Source of the DNA: Legionella moravica DSM 19234
GTDB taxonomy: Bacteria; Pseudomonadota; Gammaproteobacteria; Legionellales; Legionellaceae
Assembly: GCF_000423305.1 (NCBI RefSeq)
Contig: NZ_AUHS01000020.1
Location: 1 to 64,000 of the forward strand
Length of the DNA stretch: 64,000 nt
Direction of reading: 5' to 3'
Under the pieces are notes generated by a model that did not search any database, was not told the origin of the DNA, and saw only the letters and a program-made list of their open reading frames with translations. The translations under genes were made by a program, and so were the position numbers. This document shows, in pieces, positions 46,042-55,665 of this stretch. Position 1 is the first letter of the stretch, and every line of letters begins with the position of its first letter.

Positions 46042-46408
46042 GTAAGGTCCCTGAAGTTTTTTTGTATCCAGGCTTTCTGTTTGGTTTGAGATATAAAACA
46101 AAGTACGAGCACTGAACTTTATACAGTTCAGACGGCTTTGGAATACGTAGTGTATTGCAATAGCATGTACTTTATAAATTTTCGTCTCCTTGTATAAAAT
46201 AGAATCCCAATAAGATGTGTTCAAGCGACAGTTGGCTATTTAGAACGTTAAACCCTGTTTGGTAGAGTTGAGCGTAATCTGAATCAATGAAAAGACGTTC
46301 TTTTGCTAAAAAAAGATCAGAGTGGTTGATGCAGAATATGCATTCAGAATAGAATGATTTAACTATTAAGCTACAATGAATTAAAATAAATGTTCAGAGG
46401 AACGTGTA
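46042..46408. other. Non-coding stretch before the Rieske gene
   Basis: No supported gene, repeat or terminator is visible. The last 30 bases include AGAGGAACG, the probable ribosome site of the next gene. Confidence 0.5.
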
Positions 46409-47470
46409 GTGAATAAAAACAATATTACTGGTCGCATGGATTCTGGACTCGGTCATTATTGGTATCCTTTGGGATTCAGTCAGGTTCTCCGTAAAAATTC
46501 AGCGAAACCCCAACGTTTTGTATTACTCGATACACCCATAGTTTTGTGGCGCTCTCAAAATGAATGGCGTGCTCATAAGGATGTATGTCCTCATAGACAA
46601 GCGCCTTTGAGTTCAGGCCTGGTGGTGAATGATGAATTAGTCTGTCCCTATCATGGCTGGTCATTTAAACCTTGCGGCACTCTAAGTGCTGTACCCTCTC
46701 TTTGTGATGCGGATCAACCTAAATCAAAACCGGGCTTGATTCCCTTTTTAGTACATGACGATAATTTTATGATTTGGGTCTGTTTACAAAAAACAGCACG
46801 ATTAGCTCCACCTAAAATTATAGAACCCACCTCAAATAACTCAAAAACTGTACTCATTGAAAAAAAGTTTAATCATCATATAGAAGATATTATTGAAAAT
46901 TTCATGGACTCTCCTCACACGTTATTTGTTCATTCAGGGTTAATACGTGATAGTAGCCAATTAATGTCACGGTTGGTTGATGTTTCCATGCACGAAAATG
47001 AGGTTTTAGTCAGTCATCATCCATCACAAGAAGACATCAGTTTATTTAGCCGATTAATTAATCCTCAAGGAAAAATGGTTTCTCATACGGATACGTTTAT
47101 CTTGCCAGCGCATGTCAAGATTAATTATTATTTTGAGACCGAGAGTCCGGCATTTAGTGCCTGGGTTGCCATGCGGCCGATCAGTGAAAATCAAACTCAA
47201 TTATTTTTTGCAATTACTTTAAATTTTAATGGGATTATCAACAGGATTTTTACCCCCGTTGTGCGGCTCATGGCTGAACGGATTCTTTGGCAAGATCGAA
47301 AAATATTAGATTTGCAAAGGGATAATCTGGCTTATGAAAAAACGCGCCATTCAGCCTCTTCAATAGGTGATTGTGCTAGCAATTACGTCCGCAGGCAACG
47401 TTATGATGCGGATCAACTACCCAGGAATGGCATTATTTTGCCAGCACGTACTATTAATTTGAATTTATAA
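46409..47470 (+). CDS. Rieske non-heme iron oxygenase, alpha-subunit-like
   Basis: A 353-residue oxygenase. The Rieske cluster ligands are C60 and H62 in CPHRQAPLSSG and C79 and H82 in CPYHGW. The catalytic iron site lies in IEDIIENFMDSPHTLFVHSG (H169, H174 with an upstream Asp). It resembles single-component PaO/VanA-like monooxygenases with a C-terminal START-like domain; reductase and ferredoxin partners are not seen nearby. It starts with GTG at 46409, preceded by AGAGG. Nine bases separate it from the DUF3419 gene, so they are co-transcribed and probably share a substrate. Confidence 0.82.
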   Translation: MNKNNITGRMDSGLGHYWYPLGFSQVLRKNSAKPQRFVLLDTPIVLWRSQNEWRAHKDVCPHRQAPLSSGLVVNDELVCPYHGWSFKPCGTLSAVPSLCDADQPKSKPGLIPFLVHDDNFMIWVCLQKTARLAPPKIIEPTSNNSKTVLIEKKFNHHIEDIIENFMDSPHTLFVHSGLIRDSSQLMSRLVDVSMHENEVLVSHHPSQEDISLFSRLINPQGKMVSHTDTFILPAHVKINYYFETESPAFSAWVAMRPISENQTQLFFAITLNFNGIINRIFTPVVRLMAERILWQDRKILDLQRDNLAYEKTRHSASSIGDCASNYVRRQRYDADQLPRNGIILPARTINLNL

Positions 47471-47479
47471 TGGCCCATC

Positions 47480-48559
47480 ATGAATAATTTTTTTGATCAA
47501 ATTATTTATTCCTCTGCCAACGAGGATCCGCGTTCGGAACTAGAGGGATTAAAGCTTAATGAAACAGATCATGTTTTATGTATTACGGGAAGCGGTGCCC
47601 GGCCACTTGATTTACTGAGCCAGGCTGATTGTCAAATCACCGCTGTTGATTTTAATGCAAAACAAAATTATTTGTTAGAGCTAAAAATGGCTGCTATAAA
47701 TCATCTGGATTATGAATCCATGCTTGATTTTATCGGTGTTAATCCTTGCCGGCATCGGGACGAGCTTTATGCAAAAATAAAAAAAGATCTTTCCAGGGAG
47801 GCTGCCGCCTTTTGGCAAAATCAGTTTTCTTTAATTCAGTCCGGAGTCATATATCAAGGAGTTTGGGAACACTACATGCGCCAGATAGGGAGCATAGTCG
47901 CACTCCAGAAAAAAACTTTAGCTAAATTGTTTTCATGTACCTCTCTGGAAGAACAAAAAAGAATATGGAATGACGAATGGAAAAGCCGTTTTTGGTCTTT
48001 GATTATTTATATTACGGGGCGCCGATTTATCTGGAAGTATATTTTGAAAGAACCAGGTATTGCCTTTGTTCCTAGTGATTTTGATATTTCTGCATATCTG
48101 CATAATCGCTTTGATCACATAGCCGGGACACAACTTTTTGCCACTAATCCTTATTTAAATCTGATTTTTTTGGGACAGTATCATTCAGATTGTTTACCCA
48201 TTCATTTGCAAGAAGAACACTTTCGGCAACTTAAACAGCGTTTGGGACGTATTGTTATTAAAAACTCTAGCCTGGAACACATATTAAGTGAATCTCCAAA
48301 TACGTTTACTGCATTTTCGGTTTCAGATTTTTCATCTTATGCCAATAGAAATAGCTATGACGTCATCTGGAAGCATATTATTCAAGCGGCACAAAATAAT
48401 GCTCGGTTTGTCGAGCGCAGTTTTCTGGTTAAGTATGATTTATCTGAAGAAGCTGCGTCGCACATCACGATTAATCAACCATTATCTCAAGAACTAACCG
48501 AGCATGATCACAGTTTTATTTATGATATTCGTTGCGGCACGATCCATAAATTAAAATGA
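47480..48559 (+). CDS. DUF3419 / BtaA-like 3-amino-3-carboxypropyl transferase
   Basis: A 359-residue protein of the DUF3419 family. IYSSANEDPRSELEGL at the N-terminus is the hallmark, followed by a SAM-binding Rossmann motif (VLCITGSGARPLDLL, ITAVDFNAKQNYLLELK). BtaA enzymes of this family move 3-amino-3-carboxypropyl from SAM to diacylglycerol to make the betaine lipid precursor. No BtaB methyltransferase gene is adjacent, and the partner is an oxygenase, so the product may not be a classical betaine lipid. Confidence 0.75.
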   Translation: MNNFFDQIIYSSANEDPRSELEGLKLNETDHVLCITGSGARPLDLLSQADCQITAVDFNAKQNYLLELKMAAINHLDYESMLDFIGVNPCRHRDELYAKIKKDLSREAAAFWQNQFSLIQSGVIYQGVWEHYMRQIGSIVALQKKTLAKLFSCTSLEEQKRIWNDEWKSRFWSLIIYITGRRFIWKYILKEPGIAFVPSDFDISAYLHNRFDHIAGTQLFATNPYLNLIFLGQYHSDCLPIHLQEEHFRQLKQRLGRIVIKNSSLEHILSESPNTFTAFSVSDFSSYANRNSYDVIWKHIIQAAQNNARFVERSFLVKYDLSEEAASHITINQPLSQELTEHDHSFIYDIRCGTIHKLK

Positions 48560-48642
48560 CTAACTTCAGGCCCTAACATCCATTTTTTGAAATTGGGGCC
48601 AGGAGGATTTGGTAACCTACCGTAATTGATTCTAGTTTAAAT

Positions 48643-49557
48643 TCAGGCAGGGTAAAAAAACGTCGCTTCATGCTTATTATAAAATAGATTCAAAATGCGA
48701 GAGTCAGGTATTTCCTGAAATTGCTTTATCGATGCCAAATCAGTTTTCCCTTGAAGCTTGACAGTAAAGATCAACTGTTTTGCTTTGCCAGATTCAATCC
48801 ATTTCCTGATTAGGGCATAGGCTCTATCTGGATAACAGGCCACGTCCGACAGTACCCAATCATAACCGTGCTGCAGAGTATAGGGATCTAAAGCAAAGGC
48901 ACTTTGTTGTAAAAAATGAACTCCAGGAAGTTTTGCTATTTTCTCATCTAAATGAGCTTTATCAACCGCAGTAACCGTCGCACCCAATGATTGCATGACG
49001 TAAGTCCAGCCTCCTGGTGATGCGCCGAGATCCAATACTGTATCACCTGGTTTGGGGTATTTGCCCAGCAGAAAAAGTGCTTCCCATAATTTTAAATAGG
49101 CGCGATTGGGTGGGTTTACTTTATCTTCTATGAAGAAACACTTCCCCTGCGGCCATTTTTTTAAGCGTTTAGTACTATAAATCAAGGTGTTTTGATCCAT
49201 AAGACAAAAAGCCCCAATAGCAGGCAGCTCAATATCTCTGGCAAAATGCCGATCGAGAGACGGACACTTACGGAGTTGATCTTCAATCAGGCGCGATCTT
49301 CTGATGTGATGTACGGGGTGTAAGTACCAAAATTTTCCTGCTTGACGAAGAATTTTAACGGCTTCAGAAATAGATTGAAAGTTGACGACCACAGGCTCCA
49401 GCCAAATATCCTGAGCAAAACAGACATCGAGTTTTTGGCGAGGAGAAAAAACCAAATCTTCAACGACTTCTGTTATTACTCCTAATTCGTCACAAAGTTC
49501 AGTGCGAAATTCGGGTTTGGTGACGTATACGGCGGCAAGATTCTTCAAAATTTCCAT
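48643..49557 (-). CDS. rlmM: RlmM-like FtsJ-type rRNA methyltransferase
   Basis: A 304-residue protein whose C-terminal half is an FtsJ-type 2'-O-methyltransferase: LDLGASPGGWTYVM (SAM motif), SDVACYP, TVKLQG (catalytic Lys) and NKHEATFF. A THUMP-like N-terminal part precedes it. E. coli RlmM (methylates C2498 of 23S rRNA) is about 366 residues, so this is shorter. RlmM is the best match, but related orphan FtsJ-type enzymes cannot be excluded. It is convergent with the DUF3419 gene. Confidence 0.7.
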   Translation of the reverse strand: MEILKNLAAVYVTKPEFRTELCDELGVITEVVEDLVFSPRQKLDVCFAQDIWLEPVVVNFQSISEAVKILRQAGKFWYLHPVHHIRRSRLIEDQLRKCPSLDRHFARDIELPAIGAFCLMDQNTLIYSTKRLKKWPQGKCFFIEDKVNPPNRAYLKLWEALFLLGKYPKPGDTVLDLGASPGGWTYVMQSLGATVTAVDKAHLDEKIAKLPGVHFLQQSAFALDPYTLQHGYDWVLSDVACYPDRAYALIRKWIESGKAKQLIFTVKLQGKTDLASIKQFQEIPDSRILNLFYNKHEATFFYPA

Positions 49558-49814
49558 AAAATCAGTCTAAATTATTCACAAACATGGAGGGGTGATTTTC
49601 ATCATTTCCGGGATTATTTAAAACCAATGAAGTATACACAATATGGCTGTCCTAAGTAATCCATTGGATTCTAATAAATCTCGGTACAGAGGATAATCTT
49701 TTCATGTACAGAATGGCTTATTCATGGAATATTATCGAGGAAAGCAGTGATGGCTTGCTTGGTTTAAATGAACTAGATTCACATTGAATTAAATAGGTAG
49801 TGATGTGGTGATTT

Positions 49815-50915
49815 ATGTCGTCTTCTCAGAGTAGTATATCTTCAGAACAGGCTGCGCAATTGTCCTCTGATTATGCGCGATCTAATATCTTGTTGGGTAG
49901 TACTCAATTGATCAACAATTCTTATCTTGCAATTCAAAAGTCTTCCCTGAACAAAGCGTTGTTGGATCTGCGCCGATTATGCAGGGAATCTCGGTTATAC
50001 GATTTGGAAATAGATAAAACAATCAAGCGATTTTATCAGACGATTGATCTATGCAAAAAATTCTCATTAGGTAATTGTTATGAACTGGCAATAATGGCTT
50101 TAGATTATGTAGTTCACTTTCTGCCTGAGATTGAAGCGGAAGTTTACTGCATCGTCGGAGGGGATCATGCTCTTTTGGTGTTAGGAAAGGAGAAAAACAG
50201 TCATCCGAACAAGCCAGAAACATGGGGTACCAATGCCTATATTTGTGATCCTTGGGCTAATGAAATTTATCCTGCATCGCAATACAAAGCCCGGCTTAAG
50301 AATTTTTATCGCACTAAGGACAGTCAATCTGGCACTTATATAAATCATGTACAGAATTTTGATCCGCTTAGACACTCATTATCACCGATGAAGGATTTGA
50401 ATACTCAACATCTCCGGCAAACACAATCGGAGGTGCATCTTAAAAAACTGGTTAAATTCTTTGAAGAGAAAAGTACCTATATACTTAATGCCATGAATTA
50501 TTTGAAAAGAAGGTTAGAGGCTATAGTAAACCGTTTACTGGACAAATACGGCAAGGACAACGATAAGACAGTGGTAATTAGTAACATTATGAAGCAATTG
50601 CGCCAGTCAGTTAACGTGATTAGGGGCAATATCAATAAAAATTATAATCTTGATGATTACACCAATTTACGGGATACATTAGAACATTCTTTAAAACAAA
50701 ACGTGAGTGCTTATGCTCAGGCTGTTCGAATAAGCCAAAACGATAGCGATGCGTTAAATCGATATCATAATCAAAACGCGTTCAGCACAAGCTTATTACA
50801 ATTTTTTAAAATCCCTCCAGCTACAGTTCGCTCTACACGGCATGCATTACAGACTACAACCAATGAAGTTCATAGGATATTGAATGATGATCGCGTTACT
50901 TGGTCAATAAAATAA
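49815..50915 (+). CDS. Candidate effector with Cys-His-Asp protease-like core
   Basis: A 366-residue soluble protein without signal peptide. The first 160 residues hold C88 in SLGNCYELAIMAL, H118 in VGGDHALLVLG and D145 in YICDPWANEIYPA, spaced as in papain-like cysteine-protease or transglutaminase-like toxins and effectors. A long coiled-coil helical region follows (about 200-330), rich in Lys/Asp, and the C-terminus is Thr/Arg-rich. In Legionella such proteins are often Dot/Icm substrates. Neither catalysis nor translocation is shown by the sequence. It is monocistronic, with unusual content relative to its housekeeping neighbours. Confidence 0.65.
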   Translation: MSSSQSSISSEQAAQLSSDYARSNILLGSTQLINNSYLAIQKSSLNKALLDLRRLCRESRLYDLEIDKTIKRFYQTIDLCKKFSLGNCYELAIMALDYVVHFLPEIEAEVYCIVGGDHALLVLGKEKNSHPNKPETWGTNAYICDPWANEIYPASQYKARLKNFYRTKDSQSGTYINHVQNFDPLRHSLSPMKDLNTQHLRQTQSEVHLKKLVKFFEEKSTYILNAMNYLKRRLEAIVNRLLDKYGKDNDKTVVISNIMKQLRQSVNVIRGNINKNYNLDDYTNLRDTLEHSLKQNVSAYAQAVRISQNDSDALNRYHNQNAFSTSLLQFFKIPPATVRSTRHALQTTTNEVHRILNDDRVTWSIK

Positions 50916-51089
50916 GGTAATACTGTGCCCGGAGTTGGCGTGGATTGAACTTGATAAGTAAACTTGATTGAGTCCCAATTGATAACTGATCCATTTAATT
51001 AATAACAATCAACAAGTCCATACTGTATTTGAATCAACTTGATATTAATCTCAATGGTTCCACTGACCCACATTATTGATGAGGAATTT

Positions 51090-51218
51090 ATGTTAGGAAT
51101 AGTCATAGTTCTTTTTTTGCTGGCAGTTTTTCTGGGGGATTGTTCTCATCAAGAAACCCCAAAGCGAATTCGCTTTGGGGCGCTTGAAAGGAGCGAGACA
51201 CTTTTTTTGAATCTTTAA
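51090..51218 (+). CDS. Possible small membrane or lipoprotein (42 residues)
   Basis: An ATG with GAGG six bases upstream opens a 42-residue frame with a strongly hydrophobic start (LGIVIVLFLLAVFLG) followed by DCSHQ, suggestive of a short lipoprotein or membrane peptide. The downstream half overlaps a perfect palindrome, so it could equally be chance. Confidence 0.3.
   Translation: MLGIVIVLFLLAVFLGDCSHQETPKRIRFGALERSETLFLNL
51157..51180. repeat. Perfect 24-bp palindrome
   Basis: CCCCAAAGCGAA followed directly by its complement TTCGCTTTGGGG, no loop. A run of seven T residues lies 21 bases further on, so it may belong to a terminator, or it may be an operator for a dimeric regulator. Confidence 0.5.
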
Positions 51219-51274
51219 TCCTGAATTCAATTGCTGAACACAGGTTAAACCAGTGGGCGATCATTTAGCAGATC

Positions 51275-51526
51275 TTAGCGTCTGTTTTTTTTATTGTTAT
51301 AAGGCCTGTATTGCTCGCTGACTCTGGGTTTAATCGGTGATTTTCTCGGATTAATTAAACAGAAAAGGGCTATGGAAGCTAAATACGGTAATCCAAATAA
51401 AATGAGCATATGTTTTAAAGTTCCCGAGGCAGCGATATCCATTAAGCTAATGATTACAAGAATGAGTTGGACCATTCGGTTTTTGATAAAATCAGGGATG
51501 AACAGTTGTACCATTTTTTTATCCAT
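51275..51526 (-). CDS. Small inner-membrane protein
   Basis: An 83-residue protein with two predicted membrane helices (about residues 18-35 and 39-58), and a strongly basic C-terminal tail (RKSPIKPRVSEQYR and a KKNRR end). No family is recognised and no ribosome site is clear before the ATG. It lies between the effector-like gene and radC. Confidence 0.45.
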   Translation of the reverse strand: MDKKMVQLFIPDFIKNRMVQLILVIISLMDIAASGTLKHMLILFGLPYLASIALFCLINPRKSPIKPRVSEQYRPYNNKKNRR

Positions 51527-51630
51527 TATTGATGATTTGGGGCTTCTGAACCTGAATTTGGCAGTTGTATCATCGCCATTAAATGCACGAGGAGGCTGCT
51601 GAATTCAGGATGAAGAGACTTTAAACACCA

Positions 51631-52314
51631 TTAATTGCAGATACTTTTACTCTCTGCAATGATGGAGTAGACCTCATTGTCTCCTATGACGATATGGTCT
51701 AGTAATCGCGCATCTACCAGCTCAAGCGCCTCACGAATGCGTTCAGTAACTTCCAGATCCTGATGACTTGCATCGGACACTCCAGAGGGATGGTTGTGAG
51801 CGAGAATCAATGCTGCTGCATTGAGTTGGAGAACCCGTTCTATAATAGGGCGCGGATGAACGGTTGCTGAATTAATAGTGCCTGAAAAGAGCTCTTCGTA
51901 AGCGATGATCCGGTGTTGGTTATCCAGATAAAGGGCGGCAAAGGTTTCATTTTTATAATCACGCAATCTTTTTTTCAAATAAGCATAAGTTTGTTTGCTG
52001 TTGGTTATCTGGGTTTCTTTTTGTAAATGAATAAAATCACTGCGACGGCAGATTTCTTTTACTGCCTGTAATTGCAGGTAGCGAACTTCTCCCAGACCGG
52101 AAACCTGCTTGAAATTCTGGGCGGAGGCATTCAGGATTGCCCGTAAATCACCAAGATGCTTGATCAGATCATAGGCTAATTGCAAACAGGATTTTTTCCT
52201 GCTTCCGGAGCTGATAAATACTGCTAGTAATTCAGTGTCAGAGAGGCTTTGAACGCCGTAATGAAGTAATTTTTCACGCAGATCGAACCGCGGTGTTGAT
52301 TGGACAACCGTCAT
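51631..52314 (-). CDS. radC: RadC/MPN-domain (JAB) family protein
   Basis: A 227-residue protein with the N-terminal helix-hairpin-helix region (SALSDTELLAVFIS; VSGLGEVRYLQL) and a C-terminal JAB/MPN domain carrying ILAHNHPSGVSDASHQDLEVTERI, the H-x-H...D zinc motif. It is the widespread YsxA/RadC family. Its role in DNA repair, once proposed, is doubtful; the MPN domain suggests a metalloprotease. It is divergent from coaBC. Confidence 0.9.
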   Translation of the reverse strand: MTVVQSTPRFDLREKLLHYGVQSLSDTELLAVFISSGSRKKSCLQLAYDLIKHLGDLRAILNASAQNFKQVSGLGEVRYLQLQAVKEICRRSDFIHLQKETQITNSKQTYAYLKKRLRDYKNETFAALYLDNQHRIIAYEELFSGTINSATVHPRPIIERVLQLNAAALILAHNHPSGVSDASHQDLEVTERIREALELVDARLLDHIVIGDNEVYSIIAESKSICN

Positions 52315-52390
52315 TTTGTATTCCTTTTTTATTCCTTTATTGCGAAGTTTGTGCTTTGATCGGTGGTATTCTTATAAAAAACGGTCAGTC

Positions 52391-53596
52391 ATGCAAGATT
52401 TTATTGATAAAAAAATCCTTTTGGGCGTTTGTGGCGGCGTTGCTGCTTATAAGTCCGCCTATCTGGTTAGAGAGTTAACTCGACTTGGAGCGGACGTCAG
52501 AGTGGTAATGACTCAATCCGCCCAACAGTTTATCAGTCCATTGTTAATGCAGGCATTATCCAGCAATGAAGTACGTACTGATTTATTTGATCGGCAATCG
52601 GAACATGCCATGGGGCATATTGAATTGGCGCGATGGGCGGATTATTTATTAATTGTGCCGGCATCGGCAAATTGTCTCGCTAAAATGGCTCAAGGCATTG
52701 CAGACGATTTATTGTCAACCTTGTATCTGGTGACTGAAACTCCAGTCATTGTTTGTCCTGCGATGAATCGGAGCATGTGGGCTCATCCTGCAACCCAGGC
52801 AAACTGCGCGCTTTTGAAAGAGCGTGGTGTTTTTTTTGTTGGGCCTGAAGAGGGTTCACAAGCCTGTGGTGAACATGGATTGGGACGCGTCAGTGAAGCA
52901 GAACAGATCATTAGCGCTCTGCGTTTGTATGAGGTTCATCAATTATTAGCAGGGAACAATGTGCTGATTACAGCCGGCCCCACCCGAGAGGCAATTGATC
53001 CTGTTCGCTATTTAAGTAATTACAGTTCTGGAAAAATGGGCTTTGCTTTGGCAGAGGCCGCAGCCATGGCTGGAGCGCGCGTAACGCTGATTAGCGGCCC
53101 CAGTGCTCTGTCCGCTTCGGCAGGAGTTGAATTGGTTCGGGTAGAGTCGGCGCAATCCATGCTGGACGAAGTAATGAATCGTTTGCAACCGGGCACTTTG
53201 TTTATCGGAGCGGCTGCTGTTGCTGATTATAAAGTGGCAACCCCGGCAACGGAAAAAATCAAGAAAAATAATCATGAAGAATTAACGCTTGATTTAGTAA
53301 AAAATCCCGATATTCTCAGTACGGTTTCAGCCAGTGGTCAAGCGGGGTATGTCGTTGGGTTCGCCGCAGAAACGAATGCTCTGATTCAGTATGCCAAAGA
53401 AAAGTTAATTAACAAAAAATTGGATATGATCATCGCGAACCAGGTAGGGAATGGATTGGGTTTTGAGAATGATGACAATCAAGTCACTATAATTACAAAA
53501 AACAATCAGATGGATCTTCCTATGACCAATAAAACGCGGCTGGCTGGACAAATTATTGCAATCCTTGCTGCAACTCTGCAAAATGGCCGCCATTGA
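52391..53596 (+). CDS. coaBC: Phosphopantothenoylcysteine synthetase/decarboxylase CoaBC
   Basis: A 401-residue bifunctional enzyme of coenzyme A synthesis. The N-terminal flavin decarboxylase has CGGVAAYKS and [14 protein letters not shown] with the active-site region; the C-terminal synthetase has [23 protein letters not shown] (nucleotide site) and KIKKNN. The ATG at 52391 gives the normal length; the open frame extends upstream. It overlaps nothing but is 14 bases before dut. Confidence 0.95.
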   Translation: MQDFIDKKILLGVCGGVAAYKSAYLVRELTRLGADVRVVMTQSAQQFISPLLMQALSSNEVRTDLFDRQSEHAMGHIELARWADYLLIVPASANCLAKMAQGIADDLLSTLYLVTETPVIVCPAMNRSMWAHPATQANCALLKERGVFFVGPEEGSQACGEHGLGRVSEAEQIISALRLYEVHQLLAGNNVLITAGPTREAIDPVRYLSNYSSGKMGFALAEAAAMAGARVTLISGPSALSASAGVELVRVESAQSMLDEVMNRLQPGTLFIGAAAVADYKVATPATEKIKKNNHEELTLDLVKNPDILSTVSASGQAGYVVGFAAETNALIQYAKEKLINKKLDMIIANQVGNGLGFENDDNQVTIITKNNQMDLPMTNKTRLAGQIIAILAATLQNGRH

Positions 53597-53610
53597 ACTT
53601 ATTGGAATTG

Positions 53611-54072
53611 ATGATGCACCAGGTAATACAATTAAAAATACTGGATTCACGGATTGGGGACACGATTCCCATGCCTGCCTATGCCACTGATGGTTCTGCT
53701 GGTTTGGATCTGAGGGTTTGCATTTCTGAACCCATCCAGATAGCCCCACAGGAAACGGTTTTGTTGCCTACAGGACTTTCTATATACATTGCCGATCCCA
53801 AATTGGCCGCAGTCATCTTGCCTCGCTCGGGTTTGGGGCATAAAAATGGCATTGTTTTGGGAAACCTCGTTGGTTTGATTGATTCTGATTATCAGGGGGA
53901 GCTAAAAATATCCTGTTGGAATAGAAGTCAGGAATCTTTTACGATCAACCCTGGTGAGCGTGTTGCGCAATTGGTGTTTATTCCCGTAGTCCAGGCAGCC
54001 TTTGAAATAGTGAATTCATTTACTGAAAGCAGTCGAGGTGAGGGCGGTTTTGGCAGCTCTGGGAGGCATTAG
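53611..54072 (+). CDS. dut: dUTP diphosphatase
   Basis: About 153 residues, the usual trimeric dUTPase length. Motif 1 is [12 protein letters not shown], motif 2 [15 protein letters not shown], motif 3 [14 protein letters not shown], motif 4 [14 protein letters not shown], motif 5 EGGFGSSG. It removes dUTP and supplies dUMP for thymidylate synthesis. ATGs at 53611 and 53614 are both possible. It lies 14 bases after coaBC and ends exactly before algC, a conserved gene order. Confidence 0.95.
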   Translation: MMHQVIQLKILDSRIGDTIPMPAYATDGSAGLDLRVCISEPIQIAPQETVLLPTGLSIYIADPKLAAVILPRSGLGHKNGIVLGNLVGLIDSDYQGELKISCWNRSQESFTINPGERVAQLVFIPVVQAAFEIVNSFTESSRGEGGFGSSGRH

Positions 54073-55461
54073 ATGATGTATCAACAGGTACAAATTCCTC
54101 GTTCTGTTTTTCGTGCGTATGATATCAGAGGTGTCATAGGGCAGGATTTGGACGAACACTCCTTTTATACCATTGGTTTAGCAATTGCCTGCTATTTGCA
54201 GATTTTGAACCGAAAACATATTTATTTGGCTCGTGACGGTCGTCTTACCAGTCCCAGTTTGTCCCTGGCCTTAAAAACAGGGCTTCTGGACAGTGGAATT
54301 GATGTGGTGGATCTGGGTGCTGTAGCGACGCCTGTGATGTATTATGCTACCCATACTCAAGGTTTGGATTGTGGGTTAATGGTTACTGGAAGTCATAATC
54401 CGGCCAATTATAATGGCATTAAAATGGTGTTGGCAGGGAAAACGTTAACACAGGAAGATATAGACACTCTTTATGAGCTGGTTGTTGAGGGCAAACGCTT
54501 ACAAGGACAGGGGAAGGAAACGCATTTCGATGTAATAAGCCATTATACCCAGCGTATAGTCAGCGATATTCAACTCAAAAAGCCATTGAAAGTTGTGGTT
54601 GATTGCGGAAACGGGATTGCCGGGCCAATTATTCCTGCAGTTCTCTCTGAATTGGGCTGTGACGTTATTCCTTTATACTGTGAAGTGGATGGTCGTTTTC
54701 CCAATCATCATCCTGATCCGACCATAGAAGCGAATTTAGTTGATTTAAAGGAAGCAGTAGCCTTTCATCATGCCGATATAGGATTGGCTTTTGATGGCGA
54801 TGCTGATCGCTTGGGCTTGATTACCAATTCAGGGGAAATGATTTGGCCCGATCGTCTAATGATGCTTTTTTCCCGTGAGGTTTTAAGTCGAAATCCCGGA
54901 GCGACCATAGTTTATGATGTTAAATGTTCTGCTCATCTGGAACACGTCATTAAGGACGCAGGTGGAATTGCAAAAATGTGTCCTACAGGACACTCTATTG
55001 TTAAAGCCGTTATGAAAGAAGAACAGGCTGCTTTGGCTGGTGAAATGAGTGGTCATCTGTTTTTCAAGGATCGTTGGTATGGTTTTGATGATGCGTTGTA
55101 TAGCGCTTGCCGATTATTAGAAATTATCAGTGCTTCAGATTTAACCGTGAGTGAGCAATTCAAATTAATCCCCAACAGTATCAACACTCCAGAATTGAAA
55201 ATCACTATAGCAGAGCATGAAAAATTTATTTTTATGAAATTGTTTAGTGAACACGCTGATTTTCCTGATGCGCGCATTCTAACTATTGATGGTCTGCGAG
55301 TCGAGTTTGCTAATGGCTGGGGATTATTAAGAGCATCGAATACTACTCCTTGCCTGGTTGCTCGATTTGAAGCAACGGATGCAGATAATCTGTTACACAT
55401 TCAACTGTTATTCAAAAGGCAAATTCAATTATTAAATGCGGGCCTGGTATTACCCTTTTAA
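54073..55461 (+). CDS. algC: Phosphomannomutase/phosphoglucomutase AlgC
   Basis: A 462-residue alpha-D-phosphohexomutase. RAYDIRGVIG, GLMVTGSHNPANYNGIK (catalytic Ser), GLAFDGDADRLGLI (metal-binding loop), GEMSGHLFFK and the C-terminal RASNTTPCLVARFEA are all present. It interconverts mannose-1/6-phosphate and glucose-1/6-phosphate for LPS and polysaccharide synthesis. It starts the base after the dut stop, so the three genes form one unit. Confidence 0.94.
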   Translation: MMYQQVQIPRSVFRAYDIRGVIGQDLDEHSFYTIGLAIACYLQILNRKHIYLARDGRLTSPSLSLALKTGLLDSGIDVVDLGAVATPVMYYATHTQGLDCGLMVTGSHNPANYNGIKMVLAGKTLTQEDIDTLYELVVEGKRLQGQGKETHFDVISHYTQRIVSDIQLKKPLKVVVDCGNGIAGPIIPAVLSELGCDVIPLYCEVDGRFPNHHPDPTIEANLVDLKEAVAFHHADIGLAFDGDADRLGLITNSGEMIWPDRLMMLFSREVLSRNPGATIVYDVKCSAHLEHVIKDAGGIAKMCPTGHSIVKAVMKEEQAALAGEMSGHLFFKDRWYGFDDALYSACRLLEIISASDLTVSEQFKLIPNSINTPELKITIAEHEKFIFMKLFSEHADFPDARILTIDGLRVEFANGWGLLRASNTTPCLVARFEATDADNLLHIQLLFKRQIQLLNAGLVLPF

Positions 55462-55523
55462 TAACGAATAAAAAATCTTTTGTGCAGAGAGGTATCAGGA
55501 TCTTTTGATAATTGCTTCCTTAG

Positions 55524-55577
55524 CCTACGTTCCGCGCTATATGCGCGGAATATTGAAATGGTCTCGTGTAATGTAGG
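55524..55577. repeat. REP-like palindrome bounded by CCTAC and GTAGG
   Basis: CCTAC at 55524-55528, an 8-bp-arm hairpin TTCCGCGC/GCGCGGAA at 55530-55550, and GTAGG at 55573-55577. The same head and the same 8-5-8 stem geometry occur at 21594-21620. It lies between algC and the convergent effector-like gene. Confidence 0.5.
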
Positions 55578-55665
55578 TTCATTTTAGTGAGGCTCTCTCT
55601 GGAGTAAATCGTGGAATTTTGGGAATCAATTGATGACCTGCCAACTCATCCCGATGGGGTTGTCA

